Origin: Drosophila miranda
Lineage: Eukaryota; Arthropoda; Insecta; Diptera; Drosophilidae
DNA: 64,000 nt
Direction of reading: 5' to 3'
NCBI RefSeq assembly: GCF_003369915.1
Contig: NW_022881603.1
Span: forward strand, 6,741,249 to 6,805,248
Position 1 is the first letter of the stretch. The number at the start of each line of letters is the position of its first letter. A program made the position numbers and the translations under genes. The notes beneath the pieces are model-generated. The model made no database searches and had not been told where the DNA came from. It was given only the letters and a program-made list of their open reading frames with translations. Of this stretch, positions 11,962 to 22,430 are shown one piece after another.

Positions 11962-13549
11962 ATGACCTCAAAAGCCAACAATATTGCCCTTGAAGAGCTG
12001 AAGAAAAAGCGCAGTTGCCGTGTCAAAGGCATTCGTTTATTAGCGGACCGTTTAGAAGCGGGGGATATTCCGCTGGTATTGACGGAGCTCGAGTGCAGAC
12101 TCGAAACGCTGATGCGTAGCATTGACACGGCACGCGAACTTCAAGAGAAGATTGAAGATATAGACATTGACGATGAATTTGGAGTCGAGTTGGAAGAACT
12201 CTCAATTGTCACAAAGGCAAAATTAATGTCTCTCATTTGCGCATTAAAGACAGCTGATGAGACAATACCGGCAGTACCAGCTTATGGTGGCCCAACTCGT
12301 TCTCGCCTTCCGAAGTTAGCTCTGCCGCAGTTCAGCGGCAACTTTTCGGACTTTAAAAACTTCATAGGTTTATTTGAGACTCTAGTTCACAATGACCAAA
12401 GCATTCCAATTATCGAAAAGTTCAACCATTTGCTTTCGTGTCTCTCCGGTGAAGCGTTGGGAACAGTTAGGGCTTTCCAAGTAACCGAGACCAACTACGA
12501 GAAAGCAATGGCTAGCTTAAAACGGGTCTACGATAATGATTGTCTGATCTTTAAAAATCACATTGATGCCCTATTTAGTCTTCCCAAAATGACCCAGCAA
12601 TCAGCATCGTCCTTAAGAAACCTTATCGATACCGCCTCATCCATATATGGTTCGTTGTTGTCGATAGGCGATGATAAAAAGATCTCGAATGCGATGATTA
12701 TTCATCTCGTCTTGAGCAGAGTCGATCCGGTGACCAAAGAGAAATGGGAAGAACAGATCGATTATGACAAACTGCCACTTTGGACGGACTGTGAAAAGTT
12801 GCTTAATCCCAGACATCAGCATCTTTCGGCCGAAAATTCGGACAAACCAAAGCAGGAGCAGAAAGCTGTGCCAAGCAAGCCGCATAATCGGAGCTCATTC
12901 GCGTGTTCCACCGCGAATACCAAAAACCAACAATGCAGCTACTGCAATGCGAAAGGCCATTTGTTGACAGATTGCAGTCCATTTGGTCGGCTGGCAGTAA
13001 TGCAAAGGTTCGAATTCGCAAAAACTGCATCCTTGTGCATCAATTGTCTGCAGCCAGGCCACTCTGTAGTACGATGCAAAGCTAAGAAGTGTCGAGTGTG
13101 TGGCTGCTCACACCATACCTTATTGCATAGATACACAGTGGCGAATAAAAGTCTAGCGTTACCATCACCCCCAGAGAATTCTTCTCCTCCTCCCAATCAG
13201 AATCAACCTTCCACTTCGCATGCTCTCCATGCGACAGCTATGGATAGAGTTATTCTGGCTACGTCGATCGTAAGCGTCCGAACAAATAATGGTGAACATG
13301 TTTTGGCCCGAGCTCTGCTTGACTCGGGGTCTCAAACCAATTTTATAACTGAGGACTTAGCACAGCGCTTACAGATCCGTAGGGAGGAGTGGTGTATCAA
13401 CTTGCTTGGTATTGGTGAATCCAATTCACAAGTCAAGAAAAAGATACACACGGTGGTGAAGTCGCGAATTACTGGTAGTGAGTTTTCGGTTGATTTCTGG
13501 ATTCTAAAGTCCATTTCGGGGTATCACCCTGATCAGACACTTAACGTGA
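11962..13549 (+). pseudogene. BEL element A gag and protease
   Basis: I start at the ATG at 11962 (MTSKANN). Features in order are a coiled-coil-like acidic N-terminus, the BEL gag core (ALPQFSGNFSDFKNF near 12320, IPIIEKFNHLLSCLSG near 12400), Cys/His knuckles (CSYCNAKGHLLTDC, CINCLQPGHSVVRC, then HHTLLH, 12935-13125), and a canonical aspartic protease motif ALLDSGSQTNFIT near 13315. The frame leaves the pol frame at about 13546-13553, where GTGA is present twice in tandem, a 4-bp duplication. Up to there gag is intact, about 530 codons. Confidence 0.88.
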
Positions 13550-16500
13550 GTGAAGAACTTACCACTTGCAGACCCATATTTCTTCAAGCCACAGAAGATA
13601 GATATGTTGATAGGTGCAGAAACATTTTTCGAACTTTTATCTGTTGGTCAGATTCGACAAGGTCCTGACTATCCGACTCTGCAGAAAACGCTTCTCGGCT
13701 GGATTGTGTCGGGCAGATACACTCCAAAGGTGACTGCCACCCAAGAAGCTAGGAATTGTTTGAGTTGTCGAGAAGAGTCAGTGATCCACATCGACAATAC
13801 ATTACAAAAGTTTTGGTCACTGGAAGAATTGCCGTCTTCTAAAAAGTCTTTATCTCCTGAACACAAGTTATGTGAAAAGCATTATAGAAGGACTACTCAG
13901 GTCGTGCCTTCAGGTCGGTTTGAAGTAAGACTGCCGTTCAAATCAGATCCCAGTATCTTAGGCAACTCCTTTGAAGTGGCTAAACGGCGGTTTTTATCGC
14001 TTGAAAAAAGATTGTCTCGTGACCCCGAGTTGAAGAAAATGTACTTGGAGTTCATGGAATAGTACCTCTCCTTGGGTCACATGTCTACCACAGACAACAC
14101 AATCCCCAAAAATCCACATTATTTCATTCCACATCAGTGTGTGTTGAGGCCCCAAAGCACGTCGACCAAGCTCCGCGTCGTTTTCGATGCGTCTTGTAAA
14201 ACGTCCTCTCAGGTGGCCTTGAACGACATATTGATGGTCGGTCCTACGATACAGGATGAGCTGTATTCGACATTGCTCCGATTCTGACTACACAGGTACG
14301 CCTTGCCAGCCGATGTCAAGAAGATGTATCGCCAAGTCTGGGTCGCTGATGCGGATAGACAATTTCAGCTCATAGTGTGGAGAAGAGACCCGTCTGAGTC
14401 CTTGAGAATATACCAGCTCAACACCGTAACATATGGGACTGGACCAGCCCCATTTTTGGCTATTCGGTGTTTGAAGAGGTTGAGTGAGTCTGCAAAACTC
14501 TCATTCCCTAAAGCTGCTGAAGTTATTGACTCCGACTTCTATGTCGATGACATGTTGACTGGTGCTGGTTGCGTAGAGGAGTTAAAGACAATTAAGTCTG
14601 ATGTGGCTCAGGTTCTTAAAACCGCTGGGTTTGAATTGACTAAATGGTTTTCGAACTCACCTGAGGTCACCGCATCCGAGACCACAGTTAAACCGATAAC
14701 GATCTCGGACTCAGAGTCAACTAAGGCGTTAGGAATATCGTGGCTGCCACACGAATACGTCTTTAAGTTCCAAATTGACACGTCAGTTATGGGTCTCCGA
14801 GCGACAAAACGGAACATATTATCGGTGACATCAAAGCTGTTTGACCCCCTTGGCTTGTTAAGTCCTTTAGTAATTAAGGGAAAGATCCTACTGCAGGAGC
14901 TTTGGCTCAACAAGCTAGATTGGGATGAGTCAATTCCAATGAACTTGGAAACAGCATGGAACTTATTAAAAGAATCCTTGGGTCAGTTGGAGAAGATTAC
15001 CATACCTCGATTGTGCATACTGATCCCATGTCACCGATTCAAGTACATGCCTTTGCCGACGCATCCATGAGAGCTTATGGAGCCTGCGTCTATATCCGTA
15101 GAAAGACTGCAGAAGATTTCAAGGTCTCCTTGTTGACTGCAAAGTCGAAAGTAGCGCCACTCAAGACGAAAACGCTCCCAAGGCTTGAGTTATGTGCCGC
15201 TCACCTTCTAGCAGACCTTTGTCACCGAATCAAATCACTGCTCAAGGTTCCAATTGATAAAATGATATTCTGGTCAGATTCAGAAGTTACTCTTCATTGG
15301 ATCAGATCCCACCCCTCGTCGTTGTCAACATTCGTTGCGAACCGAGTAGCGGAGATTCAAGAGTGGTCAAGTGAAGCTACGTGGCGGCATGTGCCAACAA
15401 AACAAAACCCAGCAGACATAGTTTCGAGAGGTTGTGACGTAGAGGAAATCGTGCAGTCGATCTGGTTTGGTGGACCAGAGTTCTTAAAGTTTGAAGAAGA
15501 GAGCTGGCCCAGAAATCCACACTTCGAGCTTTCCGAAGAAGAGATACAGATGGAAAGTCGGAAGAAATCGGTCGGACTGACCGTCGCGGCCAAGCCAAAT
15601 TACTTAGTGGATGTAATCGAGGGATACTCGTCACACCTCAAACTGCTAAGAGTGTTCGTTTTCGTGTTCCGCTTCATCCGAAAATGCAAAGACAAAAGTC
15701 TCAACTTTGGAAAAATTCCGTCATCCGTAGAATACGACGAGGCGTTTCTAAAAATAGTCGAAATAACACAGAAAAATGAGTCTCAAGAAGATATTGAAAG
15801 GGTTCGTAAAGGCACCAAGTTAGGCCCCAGTCTTCAGCGCTTGAATCCCTTCATCCATGAAGAGGCTGGGACATGGTGCTCTTTTTCGTTGTTGCGAGTT
15901 GGGGGGCGTCTAGTTAACGCTCCTATGTCATATAATGCCAAGTTTCCCTTGTTATTGACAAAACGCTCGCAGTTTGTGCAGACATACGTTCGCTATCTGC
16001 ATCAAACGAATTTTCATGCCGGCCCACGAGCACTCGTGAGTATCCTTAGACAGCGCATTTGGTTAGTGAATGCTCAGGCGGTCTGCAGGGCGACAGTTAG
16101 GTCGTGTATTCGTTGCTTTAAATGCAAGCCGCTACTCCAGACCCAAATGATGGTCAACTTACCCGCAGACCGGCTCCGTGCTCTCCGCCCATTTTCAGTA
16201 TGTGGCGTTGATTTTTGTGGCCCAGTCTATACGACTCTGAAAATTCGTGGAAGGCCCCCTTATAAGTCCTACATAGCGTTATTTGTCTGTTTTGCGTCCA
16301 AGGCGGTTCATTTAGAAATTGTCTCCGATTTGACGACTAGTTCCTTCTTGTTGGCATTCCAAAGGTTCGTCGGTCGTCAAGGATGTCGGCAACGCGTGAA
16401 CTGCGCCACTTCAGCGAACTGCGGAGGAAGATAGAGGCGGAAGCGGACGCGATACGCGAATTTGCGTCAAGAAGCGGGTGCGAGTTTGCCTTCATACCGC

Positions 16501-17072
16501 CTCGAGCACCGCACATGGGCGGACTTTGGGAGGCCGGTGTGAAGTCTGCCAAGGGCCTACTCCTACGGGCAGTCGGAAGCGCTCTCCTCACCGCAGAGGA
16601 GCTGGAGACCGTGCTGGTCGGGATCGAGGCGGTACTCAACTCGCGCCCGCTAGGACCCCTAAGCCCAGACCCAAGCGACGGAGACGCGCTGACTCCCGGG
16701 CACCTGCTGACAGGCGGGCCGCTCATCGCCCCCCCAGCACCCAGGACCCCGGACCAGGATGGTCTGAGCTGCTTAAAGCGATGGCGGCTTGTCTCGTCAG
16801 CCAGGCAAATGTTCTGGCAGCGATGGTCCCGGGAGTATGTGCTGGGATTGCAAATAAGATGCAAGTGGCACCAGGAGGAGCCAAACATAAAGGAAGGCGA
16901 CCTCGTAATCGTCGCCGAGGACAACCTGCCCCCTCAACAGTGGCTCCTCGGAAGGGTGGTCGGAACAACCGCCGGGCAGGACGGAAGGGTCAGAGTGGTC
17001 GACCTAAGGACGAGCAGCGGAGCCACGTTCAGGAGGCCAATCCACAAATTGGCGCTTCTGCCAATGGTTTGA
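13550..17072 (+). pseudogene. BEL element A pol (RT, RNase H, integrase, DUF5641), broken
   Basis: Pol starts LPLADPYFFKPQK just after the 4-bp duplication. Stops occur near 14060 (TAG) and 14285 (TGA), both explicable as single substitutions. RT motifs are DVKKMYRQV near 14315 and FYVDDMLTG near 14540. A shift near 15010 is followed by RNase H motifs (FADASMRAYGAC, WSDSEVTLHW, HVPTKQNPADIVSRG), zinc-binding CIRCFKCKP near 16110 and integrase GVDFCGP near 16205. Near 16380 the frame shifts again, and the segment that should hold the second catalytic Asp (SDNxTNF type) is absent. The GLWEAGVKSAK motif and DUF5641 then follow to 17072. Confidence 0.88.
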
Positions 17073-17099
17073 AGCCTTCCAGGCCTTCAACGGGGCCGG

Positions 17100-17406
17100 T
17101 GTAGCGCCATTTGGATAATAATAATTGTTATTAGGATAGTATTTCACGAAGTCTAGTGTAAGTTAGGCTAGGGCAAAGCGGGAGCGCAATAAAAGCTCGC
17201 TCTCTCGCTCTTGGCGAATTCGCCCCGCTTTGCCACCGTAGGTAAGGTAGGCACAGAAGAAATTGTTTTAATATATGAAAAAAGTGGAGAAAAATCTATG
17301 AAATCGAAAGCACGCACTCCTTTTTTTTCGTCGTATTAAAATACAAAATTGCAGTCACCCAAGTTGTTTCGGTATCGTTATTTAGAAAAACTATTCTAAA
17401 ATTTCA
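17100..17406 (+). repeat. 3' LTR of BEL element A
   Basis: Same ends as the 5' LTR but 307 bp long, because of an extra stretch ending ttggcgaattcgccccg near 17210 (containing the palindrome ggcgaattcgcc). There are several additional substitutions. CTAGG follows at 17407-17411. Confidence 0.92.
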
Positions 17407-17411
17407 CTAGG

Positions 17412-17487
17412 GCTAACGAATGTCGATCGCGAATGATTATTAATTGACACTGCAACTCAGAGATCACGTCGGGGTCACCAAATTTTA
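17412..17487 (-). other. Outer leader and primer-binding site of BEL element B
   Basis: The minus strand at 17463-17480 reads TGGTGACCCCGACGTGAT, the perfect complement of the last 18 bases of tRNA-Trp as I remember it. The same primer type is known from avian leukosis-type retroviruses. Eight bases separate it from the LTR. Confidence 0.8.
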
Positions 17488-18935
17488 TGTGGAGATAATG
17501 TTTTTTATCCCCAATCGGCCGACTAATTATTTCGAATTAAATAAAACTCGGCGCAGAAATAAAATTACGATATGTTCTTTAATGCGTGACATCCAAATTG
17601 CAAGTGTGGCTTGCCTGCCCTTTACATTGCCGCTCCGATCGCTAAGCGCAGCTTCGCTCGGCCGACGTCGGTAGGCAGACGCAAAGCGGAGATAGCGAAG
17701 AGCGAGCTGGCAGAGAGCGTTTAGCAGGGCAAGCAAGCGCAGAGCTTTAACAAAAAAACGAGGGGGAACGTTGTGAGTTGCTGCGGAGACCGCAACTCTA
17801 AATTTATACCCGATACAAAGTCAGTCACGACAAAGAGTGCGTGCGAGAGAGACAGAAAATCAGTCTGAGCGTGACGTCGGGGGCTGCGTAGCCAGTGCAA
17901 ATTGATTTGTTCCTTTTGGCTATAAAAATTATCTGATCTGATCCAGATTCAGCAATCTGATAGATATGGTCATTATCTATGATTCTGCGTTTTTAGTTTT
18001 CTCGAATGTGCAATATTGTGGATGCAACAGATTTTCGTCCTTTGTGGGGGCGGAAAAGGGTGGGGCGAAATTCTGAGATATACGTTTTATAGTGAGATCT
18101 AACAGAAGTGCGCATTCCAAATTTGGTTACTCTAGCCTTAATAGTCTCTGAGATTTGTGGATGCCCCAGATTTTCGTCCTTTGCGGGGGCGGAAGGGGGT
18201 GTGGCGAAATTTGGACACGAAACGGTCAAGGTCCGATATCACAGGAGTGTGGATACCAAATTTGGTTGCTCTGGCTCTTATAGGTTCTGAGATCCTTGAA
18301 CTCATATTTGGCAATTGACAAAACCGACCATGAAACCTGTGTGTTAGAGAGAGACAGAGCGAGAAAGAATGAAATTGTTTTCTTGATTCTGGCTATAATC
18401 ATTATTCGATCTGGTTCAGATTTTGCACTGTAGAAGATATGGTCATCCTCACCGATTCTGCGTTTTTGGTTTTATCGTATCTTTAAAAATGTGGATGCCA
18501 CAGATTTTCGTCCTTTGTGGGGGCGGAAGTGGGCGGGGCGAAGTTTTGAAATATTTTTGTAGCAGTGACATATCACAGAAGTCTGGATCCAAAACATCGT
18601 TGCTCTAGCTCTTATAGTCTTTGAGCACTAGGCGCTGAAGGGGACGGACGGACGGACGGACGGACGGACGGACGGACGGACAGACGGACAGGGCTCAATC
18701 GACTCGGCTATTGATGCTGATCAAGAATATATATACTTTATGGGGTCGGAAACGATTCCTTCTGGACGTTACACACATCCACTTTTACCACAAATCTAAT
18801 ATACCCCAATACTCATTTTGAGTATCGGGTATAATGAGTGACATAGACATAAGTAACAAACAACATAAGCGGCTGAGGGCCAAGAATTAGGTGCTATTTG
18901 GCAAGCAGCTAATCGGCTGGGTTCTGCTCCGAACA
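17488..18935 (-). repeat. 5' LTR of BEL element B, interrupted
   Basis: 17488-17756 and 18834-18935 together match the LTR at 4655-5026. Between them lies a complete INE-1-like copy. GTGAG follows at 18936-18940. Confidence 0.9.
17757..18833 (+). mobile_element. INE-1/DINE-1-like element, copy 2
   Basis: A full-length copy of about 1.08 kb inside the 5' LTR of BEL element B. It has the left-end hairpin, tatacccgatac near 17807, three internal direct repeats with core gattttcgtcctttg (18030, 18169, 18502), a GGAC microsatellite near 18640-18690, a 3' hairpin (atactca ... tgagtat) and the end agtatcgggtata. It carries no coding capacity. The LTR sequence on each side gives the empty-site comparison. 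Confidence 0.88.
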
Positions 18936-19032
18936 GTGAGATCTAACAGGAGTGCGGATACCAAATTTGGTAGCTCTAGCTTTTATAGTCTCTTAAATCT
19001 AGGCGCTAATGTTTTACTCTAAGCAAAGCCGC
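18936..19032 (+). mobile_element. INE-1/DINE-1-like element, copy 1, right part
   Basis: Continues copy 1 (4277-4654) after the GTGAG duplication, reading gtgagatctaacaggagtgcgg. It is cut off near 19032 where the CR1-like LINE starts. The continuation tttactctaagcaaagccgcc also occurs in copy 7 near 54330. Confidence 0.75.
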
Positions 19033-19572
19033 CTCAATCCCATCCCTGCAGTTTCTGTGGCCGTCACTTCTGACGCGGTGAGTGCTCCTAGTGCGGGTGT
19101 GCTGGTTGCCGACGACGTCTTGCCAATTCCTGCTCCAATTCCTGCTCCAATTCCTGCTCCAATTCCTACTCCAATTCCTGCTACAGCCATTGCTGCCAAT
19201 TCCTCTGCCCTTGTACCGAGATCTCTTTTAGGAGTGGCTCCACCATCTCGATCTCGCTCGGGACTTTAACTTAGAGCAGTGGTCCCTCGGAAAGCAATAT
19301 TTGTTTCTCGTCTTATTCCTGAGGCTACAACGGAGGATGTTAAACAACATCTTGCCGCTAAACTTAACACTTCGCCTGTTGATATAGTTGTGACTAAATT
19401 TACATTTAAACATAAGCGCAATATATCATCCTTTAAAATTCTTCTCCCTGATTCTTTACTATCCTGTTCTCTAGAACCGTCAATATGGCCTGAGCATACA
19501 ATTGTGCATGAGTTCCTTCTCAAAGATTCGAACTCGAATCCAAGAATTACCGAACATGCTTCAAAAAACTGA
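19033..19572 (+). pseudogene. CR1-like ORF1, C-terminal part
   Basis: The frame reads a Pro/Ala-rich linker and then a domain VPRKAIFVSRLIPEATTEDV ... IWPEHTIVHEF. This matches the C-terminal domain of the ORF1 at 2833-3207. The linker holds five 12-bp repeats (ccaattcctgct, 19128-19187) encoding PIPA. An in-frame TAA at 19267-19269 lies between linker and domain. The stop TGA at 19570-19572 overlaps the ORF2 ATG (TGATG), an arrangement suited to termination-reinitiation. Confidence 0.75.
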
Positions 19573-22274
19573 TGTACTATTTTTCCATGCACTATCAGAA
19601 CGTTCGCAGTTTGCTGGGAAAATTGCGTCAAATTCATACTAATAGCGCGTCCTTTGATTTCGATGCCATCGCGTTTACCGAAACCTGGCTTAACTCCTCT
19701 GTCAATGATCATGAAATTTTCATTGATAGTTACACTATTTATAGAATGGACCGCCCATATTTTGCAGGTGGGGTTCTGATTGCAGTTAAATCTGTTTTCT
19801 CATCTGAGTTATTCCCATTCAATAACATTCATGGAATTGAATTTGTTGCAGTCAAAGTTCGTGTTGGCTCCGCATTTTTCTATTTAACCTGCTTTTACAT
19901 TCCTCCCAGGTCTGATGCTGAGCTTTACTTACACCACCTCTCAGCAATTAATAATGTTGTTTCTGCATTAGGGTGCAATGATCGAATTATTGTCATGGTG
20001 GACTTTAACCTCCCATTTCTTTCTTGGCTGCCTTGTAATGACGCTAACCTGTTGTTTCCCAATTGCCATAATGACTTTATCAATGGGCTTACGGATATTT
20101 CCCTTGTCCAAATTAATGCCGTTAAAAACATTAGGGACAGACTTCTTGACCTCGTTTTTGTTAACGATGGTTCTCTTGCTACGGTATCTAGAGCAAGCCC
20201 AATATCTCTCCCTGAAGATCCTTACCATCCAACTTTGTTGATATCACTTGAGTGTACACAATCTGGAGGTGCTGACAGTTCCATGGCTCCTTGTCACATA
20301 AAGTGTTTTCGCAAAACAAACTTTATCGATTTAGATCTACATCTTTATTTTTTCTTTCTTTATTCATTACCGAACATAGATGCAACTGTTAACTCGTTTC
20401 ATAGTTGTATTTACTCCGCCCTTAATACGTTTGTTCCAGATATCACTGTACCTGTATCGTCCAAGCCTCCCTGGTTCTCCAAGTATTTGTCATACTTAAA
20501 AAATAATAAATCCCGGCTCTATAAAAAGTACCAGAAGTCGGGCTCCACGTTGACCTTAGCTCTATACTCCTCCGCTCGCTCTCTGTTCCTTGCCGTCAAT
20601 AGTCAGTGTTATAATCATTACCTTTCACAATGTAGTAGTAACTTTCGTAGTGATCCTAAAAAATTCTATTCGTTCGTTAACTCTAAGCGCAAGTCAAACG
20701 TTTTTCCTCCGTCCCTTCATTACCAGAACAAAACAGAAGCTTCTGCTGTTAGTATTGCAAATTTATTCGCTAACTTTTTCCAAACAACGTACTCGTCTCA
20801 TATTTGCAACGCATCCACTCCGTATCCGTACCAGCTACCTCAAGCTTACAGCATTTTTCTGCCCTTTTTCGAGGAAAGCGTTGTTCTGGAAGGTTTGTCA
20901 TCTATGGACATACCAAGTTGCATCTTAAAACACTGTGCCCAGTCCCTTTGCAAACCCTTGACCTTTCTCTTCAACCTCTCCTTGGAACAGTCTTGTCTCC
21001 CAGTAATTTGGAATGAGTCATACATCATTCCGCTTCACAAAAAAGGTTCAAGATCAAACATTGAAAACTATCGTGGTATCGCAATGCTTTCCGCCATCCC
21101 GAAGCTTCTTGAGTTCCTGGTCACCCGGCAACTGCAACATCTTTGTTGCAGCTTGATATCTCCGTCGCAACACGGTTTTTTCAGACATCGTTCAACATCG
21201 ACTAACCTTCTTGAATTTTCTAACCTAATCCACCGTGGTTTTCAAATTGGTTTGCAGACGGATGTAGTTTTTACGGACTTCAGCAAGGCATTCGATTCTG
21301 TGAACCATGCTCTGCTTATTCAAAAGCTCTCTTTATTAGGGTTCCCAACGAATCTTCTAGATTGGATTTTGTCCTATCTCTCTAACCGTACTCAACGTGT
21401 TTTGTTTTCTAACGTGTTGTCAAATACTGTTAATGTTACTTCAGGTGTGCCACAGGGAAGTCATCTGGGCCCGCTTCTGTTTATTTTATTTGTGAACGAC
21501 CTTCCTCAAGTTATAACATACTCTACTACACTAATGTATGCTGATGATGTCAAAATCTGTCTTTCTTACTCTGATTGGTATTTGCACACACGCCTTCAAC
21601 TTGATCTAAGTGAACTACTATTGTGGTGTTCAACTAATCTTCTTTTTCTGAAACTTTCCAAATGCAAACTTATGACATTTTACCGTCGCGCTCCTCATTT
21701 TGTCTCATATGTTCTAGGAAATCATGTCCTTGAGCGAATTTCGAGTTCAAATGACCTCGGAGTCCTTTTTGATCATAAGATGTGTTTCAACACCCATATA
21801 GCTGCAACTGTAAATAAAGCTAAGGGTGTTTTAGCGTTCATCAAGCGTTGGTCCAAGGAGTTTGACGACCCGTACGTTACGAAACAACTGTACATCTCGT
21901 TAGTACGTCCTATATTGTAGTATTGTTATTGTGTATGGAGCCCGCAGTATAAAGAGCAGCAGGCTGTTATTGAATCCGTGCAAAAGCAATTTTTAATTTT
22001 TGCCCTTCGGAACTTTAACTGGGACTCGGGTAGAATCTTGCCACCCTACCGGTCTAGGCTAAATCTTATTGACCTGCCGTCGTTGCACCATCGCAGAATA
22101 TGCAATGGCGTAATGTTCGTGCACAAGCTCCTTCTTGGGACTGTTGACTCCCAAACTCTCTTGGGTCAGATTGACTTGGCCGTTCCATCTAGACCTACCC
22201 GGACTTTTAGGCCTATCCGTCTACCCATATGTAGGTCTAATTATGCTGATCATGAACCTTTTAGGGTTTTATAA
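19572..22274 (+). pseudogene. CR1-like ORF2 endonuclease-reverse transcriptase, one in-frame stop
   Basis: The frame spans about 900 codons with a single TAG at 21918-21920; it reads on in the same frame to 22274. The N-terminal ~220 residues are an AP-type endonuclease (YQNVRSLLGKL, FTETWL, VDFNLPFLSW, LLDLVFVND). The usual GDFN motif reads VDFN here. RT motifs are SYIIPLHKKGSRSNIENYRGI near 21015, TDFSKAFDSVNHALL near 21270, GVPQGSHLGPLLFILF near 21445 and the catalytic YADDVKI near 21535. The C-terminus after the stop is typical for the clade. One substitution appears to separate it from an intact ORF2. Confidence 0.85.
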
Positions 22275-22430
22275 CTCCCTCTGTCAAACCCTATCCCCTG
22301 AACTGTCTCTTAAACTAATTGCATGCAATATTTATAATCATTTAAATTTAGCTAACTTTTAACTTATCTTTTTCCGCCTTTAGTAACTAAGTACCATTAT
22401 TAACAGATAATTTGTTAATTTAATAAATAA

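Larger units (their letters stand above)
10551..17406 (+). mobile_element. BEL/Pao element A, complete, nested inside element B
   Basis: This plus-strand element has a 285-bp 5' LTR, a primer site, a leader of about 1.1 kb, gag, pol, a polypurine tract (aacggggccgg) and a 307-bp 3' LTR. CTAGG flanks it on both sides. Gag-pol carries a 4-bp duplication, two stops, a shift and an integrase deletion. It lies in opposite orientation inside the leader of element B, so it inserted after B. Confidence 0.93.
4655..18935 (-). mobile_element. BEL/Pao element B, complete, with nested insertions
   Basis: This minus-strand BEL/Pao element has a 372-bp 3' LTR at 4655-5026 and a 5' LTR at 17488-18935 interrupted by an INE-1-like copy. 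The LTRs have TG...CA ends and differ at only a few bases in my reading. GTGAG is present at 4650-4654 and at 18936-18940, as expected for the 5-bp target duplication of BEL elements. Internally it has a tRNA-Trp-type primer site, a leader, gag and pol. A second BEL element (10551-17406) sits in its leader. Gag-pol carries several frameshifts and a stop, so it is not autonomous. Confidence 0.93.
19033..22430 (+). mobile_element. CR1-like LINE, 5'-truncated
   Basis: A non-LTR retrotransposon with the C-terminal part of ORF1 and a nearly complete ORF2 (endonuclease and RT). It ends in a short A/T-rich repeat (ttaatttaataaataaa). The 5' end is truncated inside ORF1, as is common for LINEs. It abuts INE-1-like copies on both sides. 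Confidence 0.85.

Noticed and set aside
18640..18692. GGAC/AGAC tetranucleotide arrays (also near 23357, 30437, 31430, 39110 and 53970) looked like a repeat array of interest
   Set aside because: They are the normal internal microsatellite of the INE-1-like element, present in every copy with a 3' end. They have no spacers, so they are not a CRISPR array.
19009..19032. ATG at 19009 as the start of LINE ORF1
   Set aside because: These bases belong to the INE-1-like element (the same sequence occurs inverted near 54340), so the ORF is a chance fusion with the truncated LINE.
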